Source: Agrobacterium tumefaciens (GTDB lineage: Bacteria > Pseudomonadota > Alphaproteobacteria > Rhizobiales > Rhizobiaceae). Taken from it: DNA of 64,000 bases. Position 1 is the first letter of the stretch; each line of letters starts with the position of its first letter. The translations under genes were made by a program, and so were the position numbers. The stretch covers positions 2,709,501-2,773,500 of the forward strand of contig CP048485.1 of the NCBI GenBank assembly GCA_025560025.1, read 5' to 3'. The notes under the pieces were generated by a model, which was given only the letters and a program-made list of their open reading frames with translations, was not told where the DNA came from and did not search any database. Positions 27,704-37,202 of the stretch are shown here, piece by piece.

Positions 27704-30700
27704 TTGAGTGTGACGGAGCAAAAATTCGGCCTTTATGATGCGGCTTTTGAAAAAAGCAGCTGTGGCGTCGGTTTCATCACCCGCAAGGACGGCGTGCAGA
27801 CGCATGATGTGCTGAAGCGCGGTCACGAGGCGCTCTGTGCCGTGCCGCATCGCGGCGGCATGTCGGCGGAAGGTGTCGGCGATGGTGCCGGCGTGTCGCT
27901 GGATTTGTCGCTCTCCTTCTTTCGGGAATTGACCGGTGAGGCCGGCTTGCAGGCCGGTCGCTTCGGCGTCGGCAATTTTTTCCTGCCGCAGAATCCCGCT
28001 TTCCACGGTGAGGCGGTCGGTATCATCGCAAACGCCCTCAAGGAGCAGGGGTTTTCGGTCCTGCTTGCCCGCGATGTACCGGTGAATGACGCGGCCATCC
28101 GTCCTGCCGCGATCCCCTACCAGTTGCCAATCCGCCAATGGGTCTTTTCGGCTCCGGCCGAATGCGCAACCCTCGCCGAATTCGACTGGCGCATCCACAA
28201 GGCGCTGCTGGCCATTGAGTCGCTTGCCTATACCGTACCGGAACTTGCCGGCTTTTATCCGTTGTCACTCAGCGCCCGCACGCAGGTTCTGAAAGGGCGT
28301 CTGAACTCGCATGAGGTCATGCCCTATTTCTGTGACCTTACCGATCCGCGCCATGAAGTGCATACGATGTATTTCCACACGCGGTTTTCCACCAATACCG
28401 ATCCGCACCCCTCCATGGCGCAGCCCTTCCGCCTGATGGCGCATAATGGCGAACTCAATACCGACAAGAAGAACCGGCTGTCGGAAGCGGCCGTGGCGCT
28501 GGCGAAGAATGCCAGCATCATCCGGCCGAAGGGCCAGTCGGATAGCTGCCGTCTGGATCAGACCCTGCAGGCACGGGTAATGGAAGACGGTCTCGACCTC
28601 GTCACCGCCGTGGTCTCGATGATGCCGCCAGCCTGGGAAAATGACGATACCCTGTCACCGGCCGTGAAGGCGATGCTGGAATATTTCTCGCTTTATGAGG
28701 AAAAGAATGACGGCCCGGCCGCGCTGATCTTCGGCGATGGCACCATCATCGGCGCGCGGCTTGATCGCCTCGGCCTGCGCCCGCTGCGCACCGTCGAGAC
28801 GCAAGATTATCTCTGCGTCATGTCGGAGGCCGGGCAGATCGCGTTTCCGGCGGAAAGCGTCATCCGCCGCGGCCGCATCGAGGCGGGCGGCATGCTTTAT
28901 TACGATCACGCCGAGCGTCGTGCTTTTTCCACGGTCGAGGCGCTGGAGCTTCTGGCTTCGCAGCGGGACTATTCCTCGCTGCTATCTGCAGCGCGCGTGA
29001 TGCTTGGTGATCTGCCGGAGGTGCCCGCCGACAAGCAGGGCTCGCCGCTGCGTTACAACGGCGATCTGGAACGCCACCAGCGTTATGTTGCCTATTCGCA
29101 TAATCAGGAAAGCTTCAAGTTCCTGATGGACCCGATGCTGGCCTCCGGCGCGGAAAAGATTTCGGCGATGGGTTACGGCAATGCCATCAATGCGCTTTCC
29201 GATCAGGAAGGCGGCGTCGCGAAGTATTTTTCACAGCGTTTCGCGCAGGTCACCAATCCGCCGCTCGACAGTATTCGTGAGGCCGATGGCATGACGTTGC
29301 GTGTCGCCCTCGGTGCGAAGCCGAACAGCGGCGCGAAGAAGGCCCGCCAGATCGTCGTGCGCTCTCCGATCCTGACCCATCTCGATATGCTGCGTATTCG
29401 CGAACAGTCGGAGACGCCCCTTCGCCGTTTCGAAATGCTCTATTCGCCGGTCTTCGATGTTGCGGAGGCCAATGAAACGGCCCTGCGGCAGGCAATTGAT
29501 GGTCTCTGCGATGAGGTTGTGGCTTTCGCAGCAGAGGAAGGCGGCATCGCCGTCATCACCGACCGGCATGTCTCGGCTGGCCGCGCCGCTCTGCCGATGA
29601 TCATGGTCGTTTCCGCCATCAATCAGCGGCTGATCGAGGAAGGTCTGCGGCTGCGCATTTCCCTGATCGTGGAAAGTGGCCAGTTTTCTTCCTCGCATCA
29701 CATAGCAGCCGGCCTCGGCTTCGGCGCTTCTGCCGTCTATCCGCTTGGCGTGCAGTTCCGCGCCGAGGAGAAATTCGGTGCTGATGCCGACAAGGCCTTC
29801 AAGCGTTTTGCCAAGGCGGCGGAAAAGTCGCTGATGAAGACCATGGGCAAGGTCGGCCTGTGCACGGCGGAAAGCTATATCGGCGGCGAGTTCTTCGAGC
29901 CAAACTTCCTTGATACCAATGATGCGGTGCTGAAGCGCTATTTCCCGAATGTGAAGACCCCGGTTGGCGGCGTCAACTTCGCCGTCATCGCGCAGGCCGT
30001 GGCGGACTGGCACCGCAAGGCGCTGTCCGTGAAGGGCGAAAACGACATTCCGCTGCTCGGTCTCTTCAAGGAGCGCGCGGAAGGCGCCGGCCATTCCTAT
30101 GGCACGACGGCGGTGCGCGGTTTCGTGGATATGACGGAGGAAAAGATCGGTTTCGACAAGGGAACCGAAAACGAGGAGGCGTTGCGCCTGCTGCCGCTCA
30201 ACCGGCTGGAAGATGCCTTCGGTCTCAACGATGCCGCCTATTATCACAACAGCTTCGACCGGCTGACCCCTGACGCCATCGACAAATTCGAGGTGACGCC
30301 CGGTTACCGCGCTTTCGCCCGCATGATGGCAGAGGAAAGGGCGCGCCGCCCCGCCGCCCTGCGCGATGTTCTGGAATTGCCGGCCGACGTCACATTCGCC
30401 GGTTCCGCAGAAGAATTCCGACGGGAAATGGGCCGTTTTTCCCGACAGGGCAATAACAGCTTCATGGTGCGCGGATTGCGTTGCGAAGAGGCGGGAGACG
30501 GCGCATTCCGGCTGCAGCTGACCGGCCCGCATGGTCATGAGCTTGCCCGGCTTGCCGCACTCGGCCAGTCGCTGCTCGACCGTTTCGGTGCGGATATTCC
30601 CGGCCACTGGCTGGAAGGTGGCGCGCTCATGGTTCAGGCGAAGGGCGAAGCCTCCGCCTATCTCTCGCTTATCCGCACCGCGCCGGAAAGCATTCCGCTC

Positions 30701-33205
30701 GATGCCGTTCAGAAGGCGAGCGAGATCACCAGGACCCTCGCATCGGGCGCCATGAGCCATGGCGCGCTGGTTGCCGCGGCCCATGAGGCGGTTGCCCATG
30801 GCACCAACATGGTCGGCGGCATGTCGAATTCGGGCGAGGGCGGCGAGCATATTTCCCGTTATGGCACCATCCGTGCCTCGCGCATCAAGCAGTTCGCCTC
30901 CGGCCGTTTCGGCGTCTGGGCCGGTTATCTTGCCGATCCGATGCTGGAGGAAATCGAGATCAAGATCGGCCAAGGCGCAAAGCCGGGTGAGGGCGGGCAG
31001 TTGCCGTCTCCCAAGGTGACGGTGGAAATCGCTGCCGCACGCGGCGGCACGCCGGGCGTCGAGCTTGTCTCGCCGCCGCCGCATCACGATACCTATTCGA
31101 TCGAGGATCTGGCCCAGCTCATCCATGACGCCAAGGCAGCGCGCGTGCGCGTCATCGTCAAGCTAGTCTCGTCGGAAGGCATCGGCACGATTGCGGTCGG
31201 CGTTGCCAAGGCGGGTGCGGATGTCATCAATGTCGCCGGCAATACCGGCGGCACGGGTGCGGCGGCCGTCACCAGCCTCAAATATACCGGCCGTGCGGCG
31301 GAAATCGGCATTGCCGAGGTGCATCAGGCGCTTTGCGCCACCGGCCTGCGCGCCAAGGTGCTGCTGCGTTGCTCCGGCGCGCACCAGACGGCGAGCGACG
31401 TGGTGAAGTCAGCACTCCTCGGCGGCGACAGCTTCGAATTCGGCACGACGGCGCTGATGATGCTGAAATGCGTCATGGCCAAGAACTGCAACATCAAGTG
31501 CCCGGCCGGTCTCACCACCAATCAGGAGGCCTTCAACGGTGATCCCCGCGCGCTGGCGCAATATCTCATGAACATTGCCCATGAAACGCGCGAGATTTTG
31601 GCCGGGCTTGGGGTTGCCTCGCTGCGCGAGGCACGCGGCCGTTCCGACCTTCTTCATCTCCTCGATCATCCAGCGAGCGTCGGCCAGCTTGACCTCCGGG
31701 CAATGCTTGCCGTGGTCGAAGAGGTGAAGATCGACAGCCCCGTCTATATGGAAAAGGACTTTGCACTGGACGATGCCTTCATCGAACTCGTGCGCTCGGC
31801 CCTGGTCGACAGCAGGCGCGAGAACATCGAGCTTGGCGGCAATCGTTTCCTCAACAATTGCAACAAGAGCGTTGGTGGCCAGCTCGCCGTCGATATCGAG
31901 CGTATGCTGAACCATGAGCTTTCCGATGAAGAGGCGGATGCGCTGCCGGCCGTGAAGCGGGACAGCCGCGGCCGCCGGTTCCTGGAGGCGGGTTCGGTGC
32001 GCATCGACACCTCCGGTTCCGCCGGGCAGTCTTTCGGCGCTTTCTGTAATGACGGCATGGTCATGGTCCATACCGGCACCTGCAATGACGGCGTCGGCAA
32101 AAGCGCCTGCGGCGGCACCATCGTCGTGCGCTCCCCCGGCGGCGGTTCGGAAGAGGCGGGCGGCAATGTGCTGGTCGGCAATTTCGCGCTGTTCGGCGCC
32201 ACCGGCGGCCGCACCTTCGTGGAAGGGCAGGCGGGCGACCGTTTTGCCGTGCGTAACTCCGGAGCCACCGCCGTGGTCGAAGGCGTGGGTGATTTCGCCT
32301 GCGAATACATGACCAACGGCGCGGTGCTGAACCTGGGCAGCTTCGGCAAGGGTTTCGGCAACGGCATGAGCGGCGGCTTTGTTTATCAATATGATCCCTA
32401 TGGCGATTTGCCGAAGAAGGTCAGCCATGATTCCATCCTGCTCGGCGCGATCACGGGAGGGGATGAGCAGGCCGCGATTCACAATCAGGCAGTCCACCAG
32501 CTTCTGACCTTGCATGTCGCGGAGACCGGCTCGGCCAAGGCGACATGGCTGTTGGAAAACTGGGAAAGTGAACAGCATAATTTCGTCTACGGCATGCCGC
32601 GTGCCCTGCTGCTTTATCAGGACAGCGATGAGATCCTCAAAGCCAAGCCCCGCAAGGAGTTGCTGGAGGAACTTGCATCCGCGCTTGCCGCCCACCAGCT
32701 GCGCAAGTTCAAGCTCGCCTATCGCGACCGCAAGGCCGTCCTGAACGGAACGGTGCCCGGTTATGGCGAGACGGATACGGAAGACATGTATGCGCTGCTC
32801 AACAATTATACCGTGTTGAGCATGGCGCAGGCCATCGCTTTGCAGCGGCTGCCGCTGGCCTCGGGCCCTTCCGATCCCGCCATCGAAAAAGCCGTGCGCA
32901 ATCTCATCCTCACGGAAGATTATGCGCTGATGCAACGGCTGCTGAAATATGCCCGCGAGGCGCTTTCAGACCATAGCGATGAACAGCTTGCGGTGATGAT
33001 CGCCGCCAAGCGGCTTGACGACTACAAGCAGGCGCTGGCGCGCCGGAACATCTGGTCGGTGGACAGCCCCGGCACCTACGGCTGGATCATTCAGCAGAAC
33101 CGGAAAAACATCGAGAAGATCGGCCGACTGCCGGGCTTTGAGGAGCTTTTCGCAGCCCGCGCCATTCCCGACCTTGCCACCGCATCCAGCCACAGGGCAG
33201 CATGA
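27704..33205 (+). CDS. Large GltB-like glutamate synthase subunit, divergent
   Basis: This 1833-residue protein is longer than usual GltB (about 1500). Order: class II amidotransferase whose Cys20 (SSCGVGF) would become N-terminal after propeptide removal, with HTRFSTNT and AHNGELNT; a divergent central domain; an FMN barrel with GGMSNSGEGGE, SPPPHHDTYS and VKLVSSEGIGTIAVGV; an iron-sulfur motif C1256-x5-C1262-x3-C1266; then a gxgxg helix domain (CNDGVGKSACGGTIV). Compared with GltB there is an insert of roughly 90 residues before the barrel and a C-terminal extension of about 150 residues. TTG 27704 follows GAGAGGAGAG. The 3' end overlaps a CysJ-like reductase gene by four bases, in the position where GltD might be expected. 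Amidotransferase activity is likely; the true acceptor is unproven. Confidence 0.85.
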   Translation: MSVTEQKFGLYDAAFEKSSCGVGFITRKDGVQTHDVLKRGHEALCAVPHRGGMSAEGVGDGAGVSLDLSLSFFRELTGEAGLQAGRFGVGNFFLPQNPAFHGEAVGIIANALKEQGFSVLLARDVPVNDAAIRPAAIPYQLPIRQWVFSAPAECATLAEFDWRIHKALLAIESLAYTVPELAGFYPLSLSARTQVLKGRLNSHEVMPYFCDLTDPRHEVHTMYFHTRFSTNTDPHPSMAQPFRLMAHNGELNTDKKNRLSEAAVALAKNASIIRPKGQSDSCRLDQTLQARVMEDGLDLVTAVVSMMPPAWENDDTLSPAVKAMLEYFSLYEEKNDGPAALIFGDGTIIGARLDRLGLRPLRTVETQDYLCVMSEAGQIAFPAESVIRRGRIEAGGMLYYDHAERRAFSTVEALELLASQRDYSSLLSAARVMLGDLPEVPADKQGSPLRYNGDLERHQRYVAYSHNQESFKFLMDPMLASGAEKISAMGYGNAINALSDQEGGVAKYFSQRFAQVTNPPLDSIREADGMTLRVALGAKPNSGAKKARQIVVRSPILTHLDMLRIREQSETPLRRFEMLYSPVFDVAEANETALRQAIDGLCDEVVAFAAEEGGIAVITDRHVSAGRAALPMIMVVSAINQRLIEEGLRLRISLIVESGQFSSSHHIAAGLGFGASAVYPLGVQFRAEEKFGADADKAFKRFAKAAEKSLMKTMGKVGLCTAESYIGGEFFEPNFLDTNDAVLKRYFPNVKTPVGGVNFAVIAQAVADWHRKALSVKGENDIPLLGLFKERAEGAGHSYGTTAVRGFVDMTEEKIGFDKGTENEEALRLLPLNRLEDAFGLNDAAYYHNSFDRLTPDAIDKFEVTPGYRAFARMMAEERARRPAALRDVLELPADVTFAGSAEEFRREMGRFSRQGNNSFMVRGLRCEEAGDGAFRLQLTGPHGHELARLAALGQSLLDRFGADIPGHWLEGGALMVQAKGEASAYLSLIRTAPESIPLDAVQKASEITRTLASGAMSHGALVAAAHEAVAHGTNMVGGMSNSGEGGEHISRYGTIRASRIKQFASGRFGVWAGYLADPMLEEIEIKIGQGAKPGEGGQLPSPKVTVEIAAARGGTPGVELVSPPPHHDTYSIEDLAQLIHDAKAARVRVIVKLVSSEGIGTIAVGVAKAGADVINVAGNTGGTGAAAVTSLKYTGRAAEIGIAEVHQALCATGLRAKVLLRCSGAHQTASDVVKSALLGGDSFEFGTTALMMLKCVMAKNCNIKCPAGLTTNQEAFNGDPRALAQYLMNIAHETREILAGLGVASLREARGRSDLLHLLDHPASVGQLDLRAMLAVVEEVKIDSPVYMEKDFALDDAFIELVRSALVDSRRENIELGGNRFLNNCNKSVGGQLAVDIERMLNHELSDEEADALPAVKRDSRGRRFLEAGSVRIDTSGSAGQSFGAFCNDGMVMVHTGTCNDGVGKSACGGTIVVRSPGGGSEEAGGNVLVGNFALFGATGGRTFVEGQAGDRFAVRNSGATAVVEGVGDFACEYMTNGAVLNLGSFGKGFGNGMSGGFVYQYDPYGDLPKKVSHDSILLGAITGGDEQAAIHNQAVHQLLTLHVAETGSAKATWLLENWESEQHNFVYGMPRALLLYQDSDEILKAKPRKELLEELASALAAHQLRKFKLAYRDRKAVLNGTVPGYGETDTEDMYALLNNYTVLSMAQAIALQRLPLASGPSDPAIEKAVRNLILTEDYALMQRLLKYAREALSDHSDEQLAVMIAAKRLDDYKQALARRNIWSVDSPGTYGWIIQQNRKNIEKIGRLPGFEELFAARAIPDLATASSHRAA

Positions 33206-34968
33206 TGAAGATACCTTACATTCCGCAGGACGCGCCCTTCAGCGGTGATCAGCGCGCATGGCTTTCCGGTTTTCTGGCGGGGCTCCATTCCCGCGCCGCC
33301 ATCGGTCTGGAGGCATCGGTTGCCGCCGCTGCTCCCAGGGCGGCCACCAGCGTGCTGAATATTCTTTTCGGCACCCAGACTGGCAATGCCGAGGCGCTGG
33401 CGATGGATATTGCCGCCGCCGCCCGCGCGCAGGGCATGCAGCCGGTGGTGACGGCACTTGATGATGTCTCGATGGACGGTCTCGGCGCCATGAAGCGGGT
33501 CATCGTCGTCACCTCGACCTATGGCGAAGGTGAAATGCCCGACAACGCCCAGCTTTTCTGGGAAGCGCTCGCCGCTGACAGTGCGCCGCGTCTGGACGAG
33601 ATGAATTTTGCCGTCCTCGCGCTCGGCGATACCGGTTATGACGGCTTCTGCCAGGCGGGCAAGCTCATCGATACGCGGTTCGAACAACTCGGCGGCAAGC
33701 GCATGAAGACGCGTATCGACTGCGATATCGACTTCGAGGACGCCGCCGCTGCATGGATCGGTGAGGCCCTGCCGCTTGCGCTCGCCGTCGATGGCGGCAA
33801 TCCGGCCTCAACCACCCTTCCTGTCACCGAGTCGGCGGCAAGAGCAAAACAGGGCTGGAACCGCAAGAACCCCTATTCGGCCCGGGTGAACGTTAATCGC
33901 CTTCTTTCTGGCCCCGCCTCGTCCAAGGAAATTCGTCACTATGAATTCGATCTCGGCGAAAGCGGTCTGGACTATGAGGCGGGGGATGCTCTGGGCGTCG
34001 TTCCCCTCAACGACCCGAAACTGGTCGAAGCGCTGATCGATCGGTTCGACGTAACAGCGGATGGCGAAGTCGCCGGCCTCGACCGGCCGATTGGCGATGC
34101 GCTTCTGAATATGTTCGAGATTTCGACACCCTCGCGTGAGCTGGTTGCCGAAATCGGCAAGCGCGCAGGACATGACGAACTCAGCCACATTCTCGCAAAC
34201 GGAGACAGGGAGCAGCTGGCCGCCTTTCTCTGGAGCAAGGATATTCTCGACCTCATCAATCTCGGCGGAAAGCCGCTATTTGATGTTGCCGAATTCGTGA
34301 CTTTCCTGAAACCGTTGCAGCATCGCGCCTATTCCATCTCCTCCAGCCCCCTCGTCGCGGAAAACAGCGTGCATTTGACCATCGCCAGCGTGCGTTATCG
34401 CGCTGACGGCCGGGAGCGCGGCGGCGTGTGCTCCACCTATCTCGCCGACCGGGTGGAAGCGGGCCAGAATAGCGGAATTTTCGTCTCGCCGAACAAGGCG
34501 TTTCGTGTGCCCCAGGATAATGACGCGCCTATGATCATGGTGGGACCAGGCACGGGTATCGCGCCTTTCCGGGCATTTTTGCAGGAACGGCAGGCGAGGG
34601 GCGCAAAGGGCAGGAACTGGCTGTTCTTTGGCGATCAGCACCGGCAGTCGGATTTCATCTATGAAGATGAACTTGGCGACATGAGCCGCGATGGCGTGCT
34701 GACCCGTCTCGATCTCGCTTTTTCACGCGATCAGGCGGAAAAGATCTACGTCCAGACCCGCATGCAACAGAACGGCAAGGCGCTCTATCAATGGCTTGAA
34801 GAGGGTGGCTATTTCTACGTTTGCGGTGACGCAACCCGCATGGCGAAGGATGTCGACGACGCCTTGCACCGGATCGTTATTGACGAGGCCGGCATCTCGG
34901 CGGAAGCGGCAAGTGAGTATGTAAACCGGCTGAAGCGCGAAAAGCGCTATCTGCGTGATGTCTATTAA
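33202..34968 (+). CDS. CysJ-like diflavin reductase (sulfite reductase flavoprotein family)
   Basis: This 588-residue protein is a complete diflavin reductase. FGTQTGNAEAL begins the FMN flavodoxin domain, TSTYGEGEMPDNA and LGDTGYDGFC follow, AYSISSS and GGVCSTYLADR bind FAD, and VGPGTGIAPFRAFLQER with YVCGDATRMAKDV binds NADPH. The end is YLRDVY. It would pass electrons from NADPH to a partner protein. No sulfite reductase haemoprotein (cysI) is nearby. Instead the start overlaps the GltB-like gene by ATGA, so that protein is the probable partner. Confidence 0.88.
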   Translation: MMKIPYIPQDAPFSGDQRAWLSGFLAGLHSRAAIGLEASVAAAAPRAATSVLNILFGTQTGNAEALAMDIAAAARAQGMQPVVTALDDVSMDGLGAMKRVIVVTSTYGEGEMPDNAQLFWEALAADSAPRLDEMNFAVLALGDTGYDGFCQAGKLIDTRFEQLGGKRMKTRIDCDIDFEDAAAAWIGEALPLALAVDGGNPASTTLPVTESAARAKQGWNRKNPYSARVNVNRLLSGPASSKEIRHYEFDLGESGLDYEAGDALGVVPLNDPKLVEALIDRFDVTADGEVAGLDRPIGDALLNMFEISTPSRELVAEIGKRAGHDELSHILANGDREQLAAFLWSKDILDLINLGGKPLFDVAEFVTFLKPLQHRAYSISSSPLVAENSVHLTIASVRYRADGRERGGVCSTYLADRVEAGQNSGIFVSPNKAFRVPQDNDAPMIMVGPGTGIAPFRAFLQERQARGAKGRNWLFFGDQHRQSDFIYEDELGDMSRDGVLTRLDLAFSRDQAEKIYVQTRMQQNGKALYQWLEEGGYFYVCGDATRMAKDVDDALHRIVIDEAGISAEAASEYVNRLKREKRYLRDVY

Positions 34969-35011
34969 AGGCAGGCGATGATGTGGGAATCACCTCCCCG
35001 CTCCAGATGCC

Positions 35012-35602
35012 TCAGCAATTGGAGCAGGTGGTCTCCGCGTCGCGCTGCTTGAAGAAGTAATCGCGCCCGATCGTGATCGACTTTACACCGGAGGAGGAGA
35101 TGTCGGTCATGAACATCAGCAATTCATGCGGGATGGAAAGCTCGACGTGGATGAGGAAGCTGTTCTCTATCAGCAGGCGAGTTGGAACCGTTACAGTCGA
35201 TCCAACGGCATAAGGCCTCTGATCTTTCTCATTCCAGGACCAGGCGATTTTCGCCTGTTTCTGCTTGTCGATCGTGATACCGCTGATTTTCAGCTGCAGA
35301 CCTTTGGTGCTGTAAGGCGCAAAGACAGCTGCCGCGACGTTCTGCATGTTCTTGAGATAGGTCTTGTCGACGGAGCCCGTTTTCGAGATCAGATCGTTGA
35401 TTGTGGCGGCGGCGCTGCTTGACCGCTTAAAGGTATTGTAGCCGAGCGTGAGCTCGAAGGACGTCACATACAGCGCGAGCAATATCGGGAAAAGGATAGC
35501 AAATTCCACAGCACCCACGCCGCGGCGATCTTTTGCGAAGCGTGTAATGAGCGCGATGAAACGCAGTTTGCCGTTCGTGACGGCAGACGCCAACCCTGCC
35601 AT
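35012..35602 (-). CDS. TadE-family pseudopilin-like protein (second of pair)
   Basis: This 196-residue protein has a basic N-terminus and one hydrophobic helix with the TadE-type start RRGVGAVEFAILFPILLALYV, whose Glu is characteristic of pilin-like sequences. The rest is predicted to be extracytoplasmic and ends in two cysteines (TTCSNC). TadE/TadG proteins are minor pilins of Flp (Tad) pili. It overlaps the upstream TadE-like gene by one base. The rest of the tad machinery is not in this window. Confidence 0.8.
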   Translation of the reverse strand: MAGLASAVTNGKLRFIALITRFAKDRRGVGAVEFAILFPILLALYVTSFELTLGYNTFKRSSSAAATINDLISKTGSVDKTYLKNMQNVAAAVFAPYSTKGLQLKISGITIDKQKQAKIAWSWNEKDQRPYAVGSTVTVPTRLLIENSFLIHVELSIPHELLMFMTDISSSGVKSITIGRDYFFKQRDAETTCSNC

Positions 35603-36198
35603 TATGAGCCCCCGCTTGTGGTGTATTTCTCGTTCATGAAAGCATCGGTCGCGACAATGAGGAAATGCGAGGGCATCGATCCGTCAGCCGGGCGTATTTT
35701 GGTAAGATATGGCCGGATGATGTCGGCGATAACGCGCCAGCGATAATAGACGCGCAGCATGTTGATCGTTTCCGGACCGCCCGGCTTGAAGCCAAATTGC
35801 GAGGTGTCCAGATCGTAATATTGGCCGTAGGGCTTCAGGGGTATCGTGGTTGGAATATCCTTGAAGGCGGTAAAGGAGCGAAGGTCGATATAGAGCTTCT
35901 GTTCCTGTTTGATCTCATCTGCCGAGCAGGTGATCATCACTGAAACTTCATTGCAGAAACTCTTGCGAAAATCCTCTTTCGAAATTGAACTGCTGATCTG
36001 CCCGGTACGCAAACGCCGCGCCATGTTCTCCGTGGCATTAACGACAACCTGTTCCGCCATCATGGCGATGAAGGTCTCGATGATTGCAAATACAACGAGG
36101 AAATAGGGAATCGCGAGGATCGCGAATTCGATGGCCGCTGTCCCGTCGCGCGAGACGCCGAATTTTTCCAGCAATGGCTTCAGTCTGGCCAGTCGCAT
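35602..36198 (-). CDS. TadE-family pseudopilin-like protein (first of pair)
   Basis: This 198-residue protein begins with a short basic part, then DGTAAIEFAILAIPYFLVVFA, the TadE-type transmembrane segment with conserved Glu, and continues as an exported domain. It is translationally coupled to the second TadE-like gene. The pair resembles the isolated TadE/TadG couples found away from main tad clusters in rhizobia. A role in surface pili or adhesion is inferred only from the family. Confidence 0.8.
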   Translation of the reverse strand: MRLARLKPLLEKFGVSRDGTAAIEFAILAIPYFLVVFAIIETFIAMMAEQVVVNATENMARRLRTGQISSSISKEDFRKSFCNEVSVMITCSADEIKQEQKLYIDLRSFTAFKDIPTTIPLKPYGQYYDLDTSQFGFKPGGPETINMLRVYYRWRVIADIIRPYLTKIRPADGSMPSHFLIVATDAFMNEKYTTSGGS

Positions 36199-36339
36199 AT
36201 GGTTGTTTCGATCTCTAGAATATGCGCCAGGCGCAACCGTTGAATTTGTTGCGGACCATAACCAGCCGGTATTTACATTCAGTTACCTCGATATTTTATA
36301 CTTTATTGATTCACAAAAGTGGCACAGTCTATAAATGCA

Positions 36340-36366
36340 AAAGGCCCGGCATATTGCCGGGCCTTT
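36340..36366 (-). terminator. Terminator after fabI
   Basis: Perfect 12-bp arms AAAGGCCCGGCA and TGCCGGGCCTTT with loop TAT lie 24 bases beyond the fabI stop. The T-rich sequence beyond suits termination on the minus strand. Confidence 0.85.
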
Positions 36367-36389
36367 ATTGAACATAGAAAAATGGCAGC

Positions 36390-37196
36390 TTATTCAGCGT
36401 CCGCTTTCGACAGAACCTCAAGGGTGGGCGTCGAGGTGATGTTGTAGCCGCAATCCACGTAATGGCATTCGCCGGTAACCCCGCGCGACATGCCTGACAG
36501 CAGGTAAAGCGCCGATCCGCCGATATCATCAATATCTGCCGTCCGCCGTAGCGGCGCATTTTTCTGGTTCCAGGCGTAGATCGCACGCGCATCGGAAATG
36601 CCGGCACCCGCCAGCGTGCGGACCGGGCCGGCCGAGATGGCGTTGACGCGAATGTCACGCGGGCCGTAATCGGCGGCTAGATAGCGAACGGACGCCTCAA
36701 GTGCCGCCTTGGCGACGCCCATGACATTGTAGTTCGGGATAACGCGCTGCGAACCGTTATAGGTCAGCGTCAGCATGGATCCGCCATTCGTCATCAGTTC
36801 TGCGGCGCGTTTGGCGATTTCCGTGAACGAGAAACAGGAGATGACCATGGTGCGGCTGAAATTCTCACGGGTCGTATCCGCGTAAAGACCTTTCAGCTCG
36901 TTCTTGTCGGAAAAGCCGATGGCGTGCACGACGAAATCGAGCGAGCCCCATTTTTCGCGGATCGTCGCAAACAGGGCGTCGACCGAGGCGATATCTTCGA
37001 CATCGCAAGGCACGATGAAGTCGGAGCCGAGCTCGGCGGCCAGCGGCTTCACACGCTTGCCAAGCGCCTCGCCCTGATAGGTGAAGGCCAGTTCCGCGCC
37101 CTGTGCCGCAAGCGCCTTGGAAATGCCCCAGGCGATGGAGTGATTGTTTGCGACGCCCATGATGAGGCCGCGTTTACCCTGCATGATGCCGTTCAT
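36390..37196 (-). CDS. fabI: Enoyl-[acyl-carrier-protein] reductase (NADH)
   Basis: This 268-residue short-chain-dehydrogenase-like enzyme performs the last reduction of fatty-acid elongation. GVANNHSIAWGISKAL is the FabI-type nucleotide-binding start, and YNVMGVAKAALEASVRY holds the catalytic Tyr and Lys. ATG 37196 is preferred over TTG 37202 because of spacing to GGA. It is the last gene of fabA-fabB-fabI, 6 bases after fabB, and a hairpin terminator follows. Confidence 0.95.
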   Translation of the reverse strand: MNGIMQGKRGLIMGVANNHSIAWGISKALAAQGAELAFTYQGEALGKRVKPLAAELGSDFIVPCDVEDIASVDALFATIREKWGSLDFVVHAIGFSDKNELKGLYADTTRENFSRTMVISCFSFTEIAKRAAELMTNGGSMLTLTYNGSQRVIPNYNVMGVAKAALEASVRYLAADYGPRDIRVNAISAGPVRTLAGAGISDARAIYAWNQKNAPLRRTADIDDIGGSALYLLSGMSRGVTGECHYVDCGYNITSTPTLEVLSKADAE

Positions 37197-37202
37197 GGGC
37201 AA

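Noticed and set aside
29231..31126. Long minus-strand open frame opposite the GltB-like gene
   Set aside because: Antisense shadow of a strongly conserved coding region; no ribosome site or recognisable domain.
33202..34968. Naming the diflavin reductase cysJ as part of sulfite reductase
   Set aside because: No cysI or other sulfur-assimilation gene is adjacent, and the gene is translationally coupled to a GltB-like gene.
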